From Bin75 sp965200435 (GTDB taxonomy: Bacteria > Nitrospirota > Nitrospiria > Nitrospirales > UBA8639): DNA of 64,000 bases. This document shows positions 43,934 through 53,393 of the stretch, piece after piece. The translations under genes were made by a program, and so were the position numbers. The notes beneath the pieces are model-generated. The model saw nothing but the letters and a program-made list of their open reading frames with translations. It did no database searches and was not told where the DNA came from. Numbering within the stretch: position 1 is the stretch's first letter; the number at the start of each line of letters is the position of its first letter. Location of the stretch: assembly GCA_965200435.1 (NCBI GenBank), contig OZ241337.1, positions 1,364,001 to 1,428,000 of the forward strand, read 5' to 3'.

Positions 43934-44862
43934 GGACCGGCTCCGGTCTGGACGCGCGGATCGACCCGGGCATAGGCCAGATCCGTGAGCACGTTCAACG
44001 CCACGTAGGACACGCTGATACAGAGCACGGTGGCTTGGACAACGGGATAGTCCCGTCGGTGAATGGCTTCGACGACCAGAGAGCCGATGCCCGGCCAGGA
44101 AAACACGGTTTCCGTAATGACGGCCCCGCTCAGCAAGGCTCCGAGTTGCAAGCTCAGCAGCGTGATCACGGGGAGCAGCGCGTTCCGCAAGCCGTGTCGC
44201 ACAATGACGATCCGGTCGGAGAGCCCTTTCCCGCGTGCGGTGCGTATGAAGTCTTCATGCAGGACTTCCAGCAGGGCACTGCGAATCATGCGGGAGAGAA
44301 GAGACGCCAAGGCCGTGCCCAGGGTCAGAGCCGGCAGCACCAGCGAGGCAACCCCGTCCCGTCCACTCACGGGGAACCAGCCCAAGCCCAACGCCCCGAC
44401 CAGAATCAGCATGGGCCCCATCCAGAAATTGGGGATGGACACACCGAACAGAGCGATCCCCATGGCCCCGGCGTCCCACGCCGTCCCTTTTTTCACGGCG
44501 GCCAGGATTCCGAGCGGAACGGCCAACAGCAGGGCAACCAGGAGCGCCGTGATTCCGAGTTCAACGGTGGCCGGCAGTCGTTCCAGCAGCAGGTCGCGGA
44601 TCGGACGTTTGGTGTAGAGGGAGGTTCCCAAGTCGAATTGACACAGGTTCACCAGATATTGCCCGAACTGAACGTGGAGCGGCTGATCGAGTCTCAATGC
44701 CCGTTGCAGGGCGACTTTGTCCGCGAGGCGTGCCGATTCGCCCAACATGACTTCCACGGGGTCGCCGGGCACCAGATGGAGCAGAAAAAAAACGAGGCAG
44801 GCGACTCCGAGCACGACGGCGAACGCCGCCAAGACCCGCGATATGAAAAATCGGACGAACAT
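43930..44862 (-). CDS. Dipeptide/oligopeptide-type ABC transporter permease (DppB-like)
   Basis: 310 residues. The N-terminal LVFFLLHLVPGDPVEVMLGE is the DppB/OppB hallmark, and IRSALLEVLHEDFIRTARGKG is the coupling loop. About six hydrophobic helices. It starts 6 bp after the binding-protein stop, forming one operon. Confidence 0.9.
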   Translation of the reverse strand: MFVRFFISRVLAAFAVVLGVACLVFFLLHLVPGDPVEVMLGESARLADKVALQRALRLDQPLHVQFGQYLVNLCQFDLGTSLYTKRPIRDLLLERLPATVELGITALLVALLLAVPLGILAAVKKGTAWDAGAMGIALFGVSIPNFWMGPMLILVGALGLGWFPVSGRDGVASLVLPALTLGTALASLLSRMIRSALLEVLHEDFIRTARGKGLSDRIVIVRHGLRNALLPVITLLSLQLGALLSGAVITETVFSWPGIGSLVVEAIHRRDYPVVQATVLCISVSYVALNVLTDLAYARVDPRVQTGAGP

Positions 44863-44868
44863 GCTCGG

Positions 44869-46377
44869 TTACAACGTGTCGGGGGTTAAACGCCGTACCT
44901 GCACCAGGCCGTCATAATTGCCGTCTCGGGCCATGGTAAAGCCTTCGACGTCCCGACGGGCGATAAAAACATGGTCTTCGTACCACAGGGGGACGTACGG
45001 CAATGCGTCGGCAAGGTGATGCTGGAGTTCAACGTACCACCGTTGTTTGGTTTCCAGGTCGGGAGCCGCCTGTGCCTGTTCGATGAACGCATCGGCCCTT
45101 GGACTGTGGAACCGACCGCGATTCGCCCCGCGTGGGGGAACCGACTCACTATGGAACGCGTAATCGAAAATATCGGGAGTTTGGAGCCCGACCCACGCCA
45201 GACTGTACATCTGGAATCTCCCTGCCTTGATGTCTCCGTAAAACGTGCCCCAGTCATAGCTGCGCAGGTCCACGGCAATGCCGACTCGTTGCAGTTGATG
45301 TTGAAGAATGGTGGCGAGACGGACCCGAAAAGGATCGCTCGAGGTTTTATAGACGATCCGAACTGGATCGTCGAGGGAATATCCGGCTTGGTGCAACAAG
45401 GCCCGCGCGGTTTCCGGATCATAGGCGATCGGTTTGAGATCTCGAGCGCCCGCCCAATGGCTGGGTGGCAATAACGACTGTGCGGGTCTGGCCGCGCCGT
45501 CCAGGACGTACCGGATGATCTCCCGGCGATTGATGGCATGAGCAATGGCCCGTCGAACGAGTCTCTGCCGGGTCACGGCGTCTTCAAAACTGAATCCGAG
45601 GTACGAAAAATTCGTGCCGGACGTGCGTTGGACCTTCAGCGTCCGGTCATTTTCCAGGTAGCCGATGAGTTCCGGAGGGAGGTCGTTCTGGAGCATGTCG
45701 ATTTCCCCGGTCATCAGTTTTAACGTCCGTACCGTGGGATCCGGGACCGTGACGAATTCAAAGTGTCGCTGATCCCGGACTCTGAGAAGGTGCAGTCGCG
45801 TCTCATCCGGTCGTGCCAGGAAGGAAAACGGCCCGCTGCCGACCGGGTGCTCGTGGAACGGATGGTGTGCGGCGATCAGGCGTGCAGGAACGATACCAAT
45901 GACAAGATAACTGGGGAAGAGCGGCTCCGGACGGTGAAGAAAAAAGTCGAGACTCGTCTCGTTGAGAACGGCGATGCGGTCAATGACGGCCAACGTGGCG
46001 CGATGCGGGGAAGCGTTGTCTGCATGCAGGATAAAGTCATAGGTGGCTTTGACGTCGTCGGCGGTCAGGACGGTGCCGTCATGGAACGAATGATCGTTCG
46101 TGTTGAGATGGAAGCGATACCTGGTTGGCGAAAGTTGTTCCCAATCGGCCAGGGAAGGAACGGGTTCGAACGCGTCGTTGAAATCCACCAACCGGTCATA
46201 GAGCAGGCGGTTGAGGCGGACTGACGTCGCATCCGTGGCAAAACGCGGATCGAGGTTGGCGGGCGCACTGGCCAGCCCGAAGCGGAACGCGTCGGACGCG
46301 GGGTCTGTGCAGGCCGAACCGAGAACAATGAGTGCGAGGACAACGAACCGTTTCAGGATGACCATCGGCTTCGCCAT
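44869..46377 (-). CDS. Extracellular solute-binding lipoprotein, family 5 (DppA-like)
   Basis: 502 residues if started at the ATG at 46377, which puts a lipoprotein signal at the front: VLALIVLGSAC with the lipidated Cys at about residue 23. Family 5 features follow: DPRFATDATSVRLNRLLYDR, FHDGTVLTADDVKATYDFIL, VGSGPFSF, RRAIAHAINRREII and the late YVPLWYEDHVFI. An ATG at 46467 extends the frame by 30 residues but hides the signal. Substrate (peptide, sugar or metal chelate) unknown. Confidence 0.88.
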   Translation of the reverse strand: MAKPMVILKRFVVLALIVLGSACTDPASDAFRFGLASAPANLDPRFATDATSVRLNRLLYDRLVDFNDAFEPVPSLADWEQLSPTRYRFHLNTNDHSFHDGTVLTADDVKATYDFILHADNASPHRATLAVIDRIAVLNETSLDFFLHRPEPLFPSYLVIGIVPARLIAAHHPFHEHPVGSGPFSFLARPDETRLHLLRVRDQRHFEFVTVPDPTVRTLKLMTGEIDMLQNDLPPELIGYLENDRTLKVQRTSGTNFSYLGFSFEDAVTRQRLVRRAIAHAINRREIIRYVLDGAARPAQSLLPPSHWAGARDLKPIAYDPETARALLHQAGYSLDDPVRIVYKTSSDPFRVRLATILQHQLQRVGIAVDLRSYDWGTFYGDIKAGRFQMYSLAWVGLQTPDIFDYAFHSESVPPRGANRGRFHSPRADAFIEQAQAAPDLETKQRWYVELQHHLADALPYVPLWYEDHVFIARRDVEGFTMARDGNYDGLVQVRRLTPDTL

Positions 46378-46470
46378 TTTACTGATTGAGGGGAACCCGT
46401 GAGCCATGAGTAGGACCCGGTTGAACGGACTTCTCAAAAAATACCCTTCAGTGGGAACTGTATTCAATGT

Positions 46471-46484
46471 TAAGGAACCTCTGA
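46471..46484 (+). repeat. Family A left-end remnant
   Basis: TAAGGAACCTCTGA followed by a different hairpin (CCCCGAG...). The same join, a family A start followed by a CCCCGA segment, occurs inside copies 1 and 2. Confidence 0.6.
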
Positions 46485-46880
46485 TCCCCGAGAAAATGTC
46501 GGGGACAGGCTATTTGTAATCGTGGATCCAGGGTTTCTGTCTTTGCCTTTGTCGCAGCCCTGGAACACAAACAACTGGATCCTCGATTACACATGTCGAG
46601 GATGACAGAAGAAGGGAAAGAGGGAGCGGCCACCCCGTCATTGTAGCGGCGCGATCTTATCGCGCCCTGGCACCAGGGAAACCCGCGTCATGAGATGACG
46701 CGGCTACAAATGCAAAAAGAGCGACCTTGGATCCTCGATTACACATGTCGAGAATGACCGCAGGGGGCGATGTCGTGGATGACCGCAGGAGGAGCGGCCG
46801 GTTTGTCCCCATCCATAGTGAGTCTTGTCCCTTTTGTGCTACAGTGTGAGTTGAAAATTTCGCGAATGGTGCAGAAGCTG

Positions 46881-47029
46881 TAAGGAACCTCTGATTTCGT
46901 GTGATAGCGGGATGCAGGGCAAGGCGTCCCGGAGCGAAACCCGAAGCGTATCAGAGAGAGAGGTGAGGGTTGAGCGAGGACACAACGCAGCCATGCGCCC
47001 GATAGTGCACGAAATCAGAGATTCCTTAA
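46881..47029 (+). repeat. Family A repeat copy 9
   Basis: TAAGGAACCTCTGATTTCGTG at the left, CACGAAATCAGAGATTCCTTAA at the right: TAAGG/CCTTA here versus TAGGG/CCCTA elsewhere is another matched end change. Confidence 0.9.
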
Positions 47030-47263
47030 CACACATGAAACAGAGTAATCATAGAATATCTTCGAGTGTTCTTCCATCCGGATCTGGAACGTATGCGTTT
47101 GGGGATCACCACGTCTCCTGAACATCCCGCAAAGCATGAAAGGAGATGTCATGCCCATATCATCACGATGAGGGGTGTCGCACGTTTGCGGTAAAGCAAT
47201 GGGTTGCAGGAGAGCGACACGCCCTGCTTCCCAGGTAAGGGATGCCACAACACACAGGTGCCC

Positions 47264-47974
47264 ATGGCGCTGAAAGCCTTAATCGTTGACGATGAGCAGG
47301 CGATCGTGGACCTCGTTCGCCACCACTTGGAAAAAGAAGGACTGTCCTGTATTGAGGCGCATGAAGGAGAAACGGCGCTCCAGCGCGCACGGACTGAACG
47401 TCCTGATCTGATGGTGCTGGATCTCATGCTGCCCGGTGTCGACGGGTTGGAAATTTGCCGGTTGCTTCGTCGTGATCGGACGCTCGACCACATGGCGATT
47501 ATCATGTTGACGGCCAAAGCGGAAGAAGTCGATCGAGTGGTAGGCTTGGAGATGGGAGCGGACGATTACCTCGTCAAGCCGTTTTCTCCCAGAGAGTTGG
47601 TGGCTCGGATCAAGGCGGTGTTGCGTCGGGGGCGCAACGCGCAAACGGGCGGCGTCAGGCGAATCGGGACTCTTGAAATTGACGAAGCGAGACATCAGGT
47701 TCGCGTGGCCGACCGTTCCATCGATCTGACGGTGAAGGAATTCGATCTGCTCCGTGCCTTGGTACAAGCCAACGGCCGGGTGTTGAATCGGGAGCAAATT
47801 TTGGAAATGGTCTGGGGGTATGCCAATGCCGTGGAGATTGAATCGCGGACGGTGGATGTGCACATCAGACGCCTCCGGGAAAAACTCCACAATGAAAGTC
47901 AACGGATCGTGACGGTCAAGGGTGTGGGGTACCGCTTCGAGGGAGAAGAAGAAATGAGGAGTCCCCGATGTTAA
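47264..47974 (+). CDS. phoB: PhoB-type response regulator
   Basis: 236 residues from the ATG at 47264. Receiver with acidic pocket VDDEQAIVD, phosphoacceptor in LMVLDLMLPGVDG and MLTAKAEE; OmpR/PhoB winged helix with LTVKEFDLLRALVQANGRVL and SRTVDVHIRRLREKL. Position directly before phoR and the pst genes makes it the phosphate regulator. Its stop overlaps the phoR start by 7 bp. An upstream in-frame start at 47204 is unsupported. Confidence 0.9.
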   Translation: MALKALIVDDEQAIVDLVRHHLEKEGLSCIEAHEGETALQRARTERPDLMVLDLMLPGVDGLEICRLLRRDRTLDHMAIIMLTAKAEEVDRVVGLEMGADDYLVKPFSPRELVARIKAVLRRGRNAQTGGVRRIGTLEIDEARHQVRVADRSIDLTVKEFDLLRALVQANGRVLNREQILEMVWGYANAVEIESRTVDVHIRRLREKLHNESQRIVTVKGVGYRFEGEEEMRSPRC

Positions 47975-49356
47975 AGGGCCGGTTGATTGCCCGGTTGGGG
48001 GTGTTGCTCAGCGTCATGACGTTGAGCGGCATGGGAGCGATGTGGCTGTTGACAGCTTACGGGGCGACCGGCGGGATGTTCTGGGTTGGAGTCTTGGTCG
48101 TTGCCGCGTTGGGCAGTCTTCTCGGCGTGTGGTTGGGCGGATGGCTTTTGGACCCGATCTATCAACTGGACGCCCGGGCTGAACGGCTGTTACAGGAATG
48201 GAGGGCGCAGGAGAAGACAGCCGGGGAAGAGGAATTACGCGGTTTGCGAAAGGCAGTGGAATACATCACCGCTTACCCACAGATGCGAGTTCAAGTCTTG
48301 GAGTCTGAACGAGCCAAAGGCACGGCGATCCTCGACAATATGAAGGAAGGCGTGATTGCCTTGGATGGGAAAGGGTACGTGGTGTTGATGAATCCCGCTG
48401 CGCGACGAATTCTCGATTTGGCTCAGGATCAGGGAGAAGGGCGAACCTTGTTGGAGGTTGTCAGGGACCGGGGATTGGCCGATTGGATGGAAATGTGTCA
48501 AGTCCTCGACACGGCGGAGCCGTGCAGGCGGGAAATCGAGTGTTATCTGCCCGCTCTGCGAATCATCGAGGTGAATGCCATGTCCCTGCCTTTTTCGTCC
48601 GAGCGCCAAGGGTTTTTACTCGTTCTGCACGACATCACCGAACTCCGTCGGCTGGAAAAAGTCCGCGCTGAATTCGTGGCAAACGTGTCACATGAATTAC
48701 GCACGCCGTTGACGGCCATCAAAGGGTACTTGGAGACCGTTCTCGATGAAACCATGCTGGAATCGGCCACGCACCGGCGGTTTCTGGAGATCGCGAAGCA
48801 CCACGCGGAACGGATGGGACGCTTGATTAATGACCTGCTGAATCTTTCCGATATTGAGACGGGAAAAGTGATCCTGGAACCCATTCCCATCAGTCTTAAG
48901 GCCTTCGTGTACGAAGTCTTGGCCATGTTTGAGAAGGACGCCGAGAAAAAAGACGTAAGGCTGGTCAACCAAGTCCCGCCCGAGTTATGGGTGCAGGCCG
49001 ACCGGGACCGGCTCTCTCAGATTTTTGTGAATCTGGTCGACAATGCCGTGAAATATACGCCGAAAGGGGGAACGGTCAGGTTTCTTGCGGCGGAAACGGA
49101 CGATCATCACATCCGTCTCGTCGTTCAGGATACGGGACAGGGTATTCCGCAAAACGATTTGCCTCGCATTACGGAACGATTTTACAGGGTCGATAAAGCC
49201 CGTTCCCGCGCGGAAGGGGGTACCGGCCTTGGTCTCGCCATTGTGAAACATCTGGTGCAATTGCACGGGGGGGCGCTTCACATTGAGAGCGAATACGGCA
49301 AAGGCACCACGATCGAATTTTTGCTGCCGGCCGGGCGACTTCAACCTACTTGCTAG
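47968..49356 (+). CDS. phoR: PhoR-type sensor histidine kinase
   Basis: 462 residues. Two membrane helices (about 10-25 and 32-52), HAMP-like linker, PAS domain (about 115-210), then HisKA with ANVSHELRTPLTAIKGYLE and HATPase with NLVDNAVKYTPKGG, DTGQGIP and GGTGLGLAIVKHL. GAGGAG lies 7 nt before its ATG. It senses Pst/PhoU status rather than phosphate itself. Its TAG stop is part of the first bases of family B copy 3. Confidence 0.9.
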   Translation: MLKGRLIARLGVLLSVMTLSGMGAMWLLTAYGATGGMFWVGVLVVAALGSLLGVWLGGWLLDPIYQLDARAERLLQEWRAQEKTAGEEELRGLRKAVEYITAYPQMRVQVLESERAKGTAILDNMKEGVIALDGKGYVVLMNPAARRILDLAQDQGEGRTLLEVVRDRGLADWMEMCQVLDTAEPCRREIECYLPALRIIEVNAMSLPFSSERQGFLLVLHDITELRRLEKVRAEFVANVSHELRTPLTAIKGYLETVLDETMLESATHRRFLEIAKHHAERMGRLINDLLNLSDIETGKVILEPIPISLKAFVYEVLAMFEKDAEKKDVRLVNQVPPELWVQADRDRLSQIFVNLVDNAVKYTPKGGTVRFLAAETDDHHIRLVVQDTGQGIPQNDLPRITERFYRVDKARSRAEGGTGLGLAIVKHLVQLHGGALHIESEYGKGTTIEFLLPAGRLQPTC

Positions 49357-49523
49357 CCCGTCAGCATGCCCCCTCACCGCGTCAGCCGGCGCCGGAGGCT
49401 TGGCTTCCGCGACTCTCCCTCCAGGGGAGAGTCATCAATAAGGCAAAAACACGGCTTCACTCCCTCGCCTTCCTGACTCGTACGACAAAATTGTCTATGT
49501 TCAGTCATGCTGTCAACGAATGT
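49354..49523 (+). repeat. Family B repeat copy 3
   Basis: Begins TAGCCCGTCAGCATGCC (its TAG is the phoR stop) and ends GTCAACGAATGTC. Nearly identical to the reverse copy at 29910-30074. Confidence 0.85.
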
Positions 49524-49677
49524 CAGTGCTCGGTTCGCGCCACTAAGGAAGAGGAGACTCCAGGACGGTGAAGAGGATTCGAGGGGAGGCTAGGGAAAAC
49601 GGTCAACGAACACAGACCGGAATGACAGAAAGCCGCTCCTTCGCCAGCCTCCGGGGACGCCAGGAAGTTCCCTGCAC

Positions 49678-49703
49678 GTAACGATTCCGTAACCTGTTTT
49701 TTA
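49678..49703 (+). promoter_or_regulatory. Possible PhoB-binding direct repeat upstream of pstS
   Basis: Two CGTAAC words 11 bp apart (in GTAACGATTCCGTAACCTG), then a CTGTTTTTTACG segment. The 11-bp repeat spacing fits a Pho box, but the words differ from the enterobacterial CTGTCAT. Weak; position before pstS is the main support. Confidence 0.25.
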
Positions 49704-49730
49704 CGCAGGAGCGTTAGAGTAAAGAGGCTT

Positions 49731-49879
49731 TAGGGAACCTCTGATTGAGTGTGATAGCGGGAGGCAGGGCAAGGCGTCCCGGAGCGAAACCCGAAGCGTA
49801 TCATCGAGATAGGTGAGGGTTGAGCGAGGACACAACGCAGCCATGCGCCCGATAGTGCACTCAATCAGAGGTTCCTTAG
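49731..49879 (+). repeat. Family A repeat copy 10
   Basis: ...CTCTGATTGAGTG at the left and CACTCAATCAGAG... at the right: the stem end has switched from TTTCGTG/CACGAAA to TTGAGTG/CACTCAA on both sides. Confidence 0.9.
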
Positions 49880-49921
49880 GGAACGAATGTCCATTTTTCT
49901 TACAAGGAAGGCTACAACATT

Positions 49922-50944
49922 ATGAGACGGTTGGCGAACGTCACACATCGGTCAATCGGATTTTGCGCCAAAAAGATTGTCACCGTAAGTTTGTTTCTCC
50001 TGGCAGCAGGCATGGGCAGTGCCGTCCAAAGTTGGGCTGCCGCTGATTCCATGATGGATCCGGACTGGAAAGACTACAAGCAGGTGAGCGGAGTTTCCGG
50101 GAACCTGAACAGCATTGGGTCCGACACCCTCAACAATCTCATGACGCTGTGGGCCGAAGGGTTTAGAAAAGAATACCCCAACGTGAAGATTCAAATTGAA
50201 GGGAAAGGGTCCAGCACGGCGCCGCCGGCGCTCATCGAAGGGACGGCTCAAATCGGTCCGATGTCCCGGCAAATGAAAGCGAAAGAGATGGACAAATTCG
50301 AGGCGAAATTCGGGTACAAAGCCACCAATTTCCCCGTAGCCGTTGACGCGCTGGCCGTGTACGTCAATAAAGACAATCCCGTGAAATGTCTGAGCATGGA
50401 AGAAGTGGATGCCGCCTTTTCGAAAACCCGGCGGCGCGGACATTCCGTCAATATCGACACCTGGGGGAAGGCGGGGCTTGATGGGGTTTGGAAAAACACC
50501 AGAGTCAGCCTGTATGGTCGAAATTCGGCTTCGGGGACCTATGGGTTCTTCAAGAAACAGGTGTTGAAGAAAGGTGATTATAAAGATGAGGTCAAGGAGC
50601 AACCCGGCTCGGCTTCCGTGGTGCAGGGCGTGACGGAGGATCGTGGTGGCCTCGGATACAGCGGCATCGGGTACCGGACCTCGGGCGTCCGGGCGATTCC
50701 GTTGTCGGCCAAAAGCGGCGAAGGGTGCTTTGACCCGACGTTTGCCAATGCCTCTGCCGGCCAGTATCCGTTGGCGCGGTTCCTGTACCTGTACGTGCAT
50801 AAAGCTCCGGGAAAACCGTTGCCGCCGTTGGTCACGGAATTCCTGAAATACGTCTACAGCAAACCGGGACAGCATATTGTGATCAAAGACGGCTATTTCC
50901 CATTGCCGCAAACCCTGATCGCCAAGAAGTTGGGTGACATGTAA
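49922..50944 (+). CDS. pstS: Phosphate ABC transporter substrate-binding protein
   Basis: 340 residues. A signal peptide without lipobox (IVTVSLFLLAAGMGSAVQSWAA) precedes a PstS-type phosphate-binding fold: GSDTLNNLMTLWAEGF, ALIEGTAQIGPMSRQMKAKE, FPVAVDALAVYVNKDNPVKC and YGRNSASGTYGFFKK, whose Ser/Thr/Arg residues bind phosphate in the family. AAGGAAGG precedes the ATG. First gene of pstSCAB-phoU. Confidence 0.93.
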   Translation: MRRLANVTHRSIGFCAKKIVTVSLFLLAAGMGSAVQSWAAADSMMDPDWKDYKQVSGVSGNLNSIGSDTLNNLMTLWAEGFRKEYPNVKIQIEGKGSSTAPPALIEGTAQIGPMSRQMKAKEMDKFEAKFGYKATNFPVAVDALAVYVNKDNPVKCLSMEEVDAAFSKTRRRGHSVNIDTWGKAGLDGVWKNTRVSLYGRNSASGTYGFFKKQVLKKGDYKDEVKEQPGSASVVQGVTEDRGGLGYSGIGYRTSGVRAIPLSAKSGEGCFDPTFANASAGQYPLARFLYLYVHKAPGKPLPPLVTEFLKYVYSKPGQHIVIKDGYFPLPQTLIAKKLGDM

Positions 50945-51077
50945 GGTTCCTAAGAGCCGGTCTCTTGGCTTGACCTGTCAGCCAAAGTGTACGACGATTG
51001 AGAAACCAGAGCGACAGAGCCACGTCCGGTAACGTCTCGGCTTGGGGAGATGGCTTTGTTGGTTGCCCGTCAAGAAC

Positions 51078-53384
51078 ATGCCTATGAACCAAACTGATCC
51101 CACGGCGAATCAGGTGACGAGGCCATCCCCTCCTGCGGCGTCGTTTTTTGCGAAGGTGAGCTCCCGAACGTTGCGGCGTTGGGTCGATCATGGCGCAAGG
51201 GGGGTGATTACCCTTGGAGGCTGGGCGACCATTTTCAGCATCTTTGGGATTTTCGCCTATCTGTTTATCGAAGTCGTTCCATTGTTTTATGCCGCGTCAT
51301 GGAGCAAAGAGACTTCTGTGCAAATCGACACAGTCGGTGAAGCACTTCAGGGGTCGCAGCACGTCAGTGTGGGGATCGATGAATACATGGAAGTGGGCTA
51401 TGTCCTGCGAAATGGGGACATTTCGTTCTATACGTTTCCTGCCGGGAACCCGATACGCCTCGAGTCCGTGCCGGGGTTCGAGAAAGGGGACATAACCGCG
51501 CTGGCCCGCTCTCCGGGTCAACCACACATCTATGGGCTTGGGACGAGAACCGGTCGGGTCATTCCGCTCTACGTCACGTTTCGAGTGACGTTCGACGATG
51601 ACGTCAGAACAACCGAACCCGTGGTGACGACGGGCGAGCCGTTTGAGGCTGCCCCGACCGGTGCCTCCATTGCGCAACTTGCCTACCGGGAGACGGAAAA
51701 CGGCCCCATTGCCGCCGCGTTGACCGACTCGGGGCGATTGTTTCTGACCGGGATCAGGGAATCAGCGGCAGGAGGACTGTTTGCGTCCGAAACGGAATCC
51801 GAACGGCTTCAGGCCGAGATCACCGATGAAGGCGTGGAGGCGCTGTCCGCGCTGCTTTTGGATGATTTGGGGGAACCCCTGGTCGGGGGCACGAAAGACG
51901 GCAGGTTGCTGTACTGGGACATTCGGGATATCCAACGCCCCAGGTTGATGGGGACGTATGCCGTCGGGGCGTCCGTCACCGCCCTTTCCTATCTCATCGG
52001 CGACCGGTCTATCGTGATCGGCACGGAACAAGGGCCGGTCGCCGTGTGGATGTCCGTGATCGATCCGGACGTAGGCGGTGACCCCCGTCTTGAAAAAATC
52101 AGGGATTTTTCTCCACATGACGGGACCGTGACCACCATTTCACCGTCGCTTCGGGATAAAGGCTTTCTCACGGCCGGCGCCTCCGGTGGCGTGGCCCTGC
52201 ACCATTCGACCTCCGGTCAGACGCTCATCCAAATCCCGGGAAACGGGTCCGCCATTGTCGCTGCGATGTTTGCCCCGAAGACCGATGGCGCCCTGGTCCT
52301 CAATGATTCGGGACAACTGATGACCTATGACATTGAGAACGAGCATCCCGAATCCACGTTCTCGTCCTTGTTCTGGCCCGTGCTGTATGAGGGGTACGAA
52401 GACCCTCTCCATATTTGGCAATCAACCGGTGGCTCAGACGAGTTCGAGCCGAAATTCGGCTTATGGCCGATCATGTTCGGCACGCTGAAAGGGACGATGT
52501 ACGCGATGTTGCTGGCGACGCCGCTCGCCGTGCTGGGAGCGATTTATACCTCGATGTTCATGCATCCGGATATTCGCGCCGTGGTCAAACCCATCGTCGA
52601 GATCATGGCGGCATTCCCCACGGTCGTGCTGGGCTTCCTGGCCGGGTTGTGGTTCGCGCCGTTATTGGAAAAAATCTTTCCTGCCGTGGTGGCCATGTTT
52701 CTCCTGATCCCGTTGGCCGTGGCGGTGGTCTGCGTCGGGTGTCAATTCCTTCCTTCGCGCCTCAAAGTCCTCTCGGGCAGTATGACGGAATTAACGGTGT
52801 TCTTGCTGGTCCTCGCCGGAACGGTGTGGGTCTGTCTCCAGTTGAATACGCAGATTGAATCCTGGCTCTTCGATTCAAACTATAAGCAGTGGTTGCTGTC
52901 GACGTTCGGGTTGACGTACGACCAGCGAAACGCGTTGGTCATTGCCTTTGCCATGGGTATAGCCGTCATCCCCACCATTTTCAGTATCAGTGAGGATTCG
53001 CTGAGCAACGTGCCGCCTCATCTGATTGCGGGATCATTGGCTCTCGGAGCCACCCCGTGGCAGACGTTGACCAAATTGGTCATCATCTCAGCGAGCCCCG
53101 GAGTCTTTTCCGCGCTCATGATCGGGTTGGGGCGGGTCGTGGGAGAAACCATGATCGTGCTGATGGCAACGGGTAACACCCCGGTGATGGATATGAACCT
53201 CTTCAATGGATTCCGAACCTTATCGGCGAACATTGCCGTGGAAATGCCTGAGGCTCCGCATGGGGGCACGCTGTATCGGTTGCTGTTCCTGGCCGGCCTG
53301 CTGTTGTTTGTGTTGACATCCATCGTCAACACCCTTGCGGAAATTGTCCGACAGCGGCTTCGGGAGCGATATAGCCAATTTTAA
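51078..53384 (+). CDS. pstC: Phosphate ABC transporter permease PstC with large periplasmic insert
   Basis: 768 residues from the ATG at 51078 (an ATG at 51042 in the same frame is also open). One N-terminal membrane helix (ITLGGWATIFSIFGIFAYLF) is followed by about 400 residues of WD40/propeller-like beta repeats (for example LVGGTKDGRLLYWDIRDIQ), then the permease core (about 465-768) with GTLKGTMYAMLLATPLAVLG and the coupling loop AGSLALGATPWQTL. Classical PstC is about 320 residues; long forms like this are known in gammaproteobacteria. The insert's partner is unknown. Confidence 0.9.
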   Translation: MPMNQTDPTANQVTRPSPPAASFFAKVSSRTLRRWVDHGARGVITLGGWATIFSIFGIFAYLFIEVVPLFYAASWSKETSVQIDTVGEALQGSQHVSVGIDEYMEVGYVLRNGDISFYTFPAGNPIRLESVPGFEKGDITALARSPGQPHIYGLGTRTGRVIPLYVTFRVTFDDDVRTTEPVVTTGEPFEAAPTGASIAQLAYRETENGPIAAALTDSGRLFLTGIRESAAGGLFASETESERLQAEITDEGVEALSALLLDDLGEPLVGGTKDGRLLYWDIRDIQRPRLMGTYAVGASVTALSYLIGDRSIVIGTEQGPVAVWMSVIDPDVGGDPRLEKIRDFSPHDGTVTTISPSLRDKGFLTAGASGGVALHHSTSGQTLIQIPGNGSAIVAAMFAPKTDGALVLNDSGQLMTYDIENEHPESTFSSLFWPVLYEGYEDPLHIWQSTGGSDEFEPKFGLWPIMFGTLKGTMYAMLLATPLAVLGAIYTSMFMHPDIRAVVKPIVEIMAAFPTVVLGFLAGLWFAPLLEKIFPAVVAMFLLIPLAVAVVCVGCQFLPSRLKVLSGSMTELTVFLLVLAGTVWVCLQLNTQIESWLFDSNYKQWLLSTFGLTYDQRNALVIAFAMGIAVIPTIFSISEDSLSNVPPHLIAGSLALGATPWQTLTKLVIISASPGVFSALMIGLGRVVGETMIVLMATGNTPVMDMNLFNGFRTLSANIAVEMPEAPHGGTLYRLLFLAGLLLFVLTSIVNTLAEIVRQRLRERYSQF

Positions 53385-53393
53385 AGGAATGGG

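Larger units (their letters stand above)
46468..47263. other. 0.8-kb repeat-rich gap between dpp-like and pho operons
   Basis: From left: family A end remnant (46471), a CCCCGAGAAAATGTCGGGG hairpin, ATCCTCGATTACACATGTCGAGGAT twice (about 46578 and 46730), family D hairpins GGCGCGATCTTATCGCGCC (46648-46666) and GCGTCATGAGATGACGC (46685-46701), and family A copy 9. The phoB promoter should lie at the right end; no clear site seen. Confidence 0.65.
49357..49921. other. phoR-pstS spacer
   Basis: Holds family B copy 3, another GTCAACGAACA motif half near 49601, a possible Pho-box-like direct repeat (49678-49703) and family A copy 10. The ribosome site AAGGAAGG of pstS is at the right end. Confidence 0.6.
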
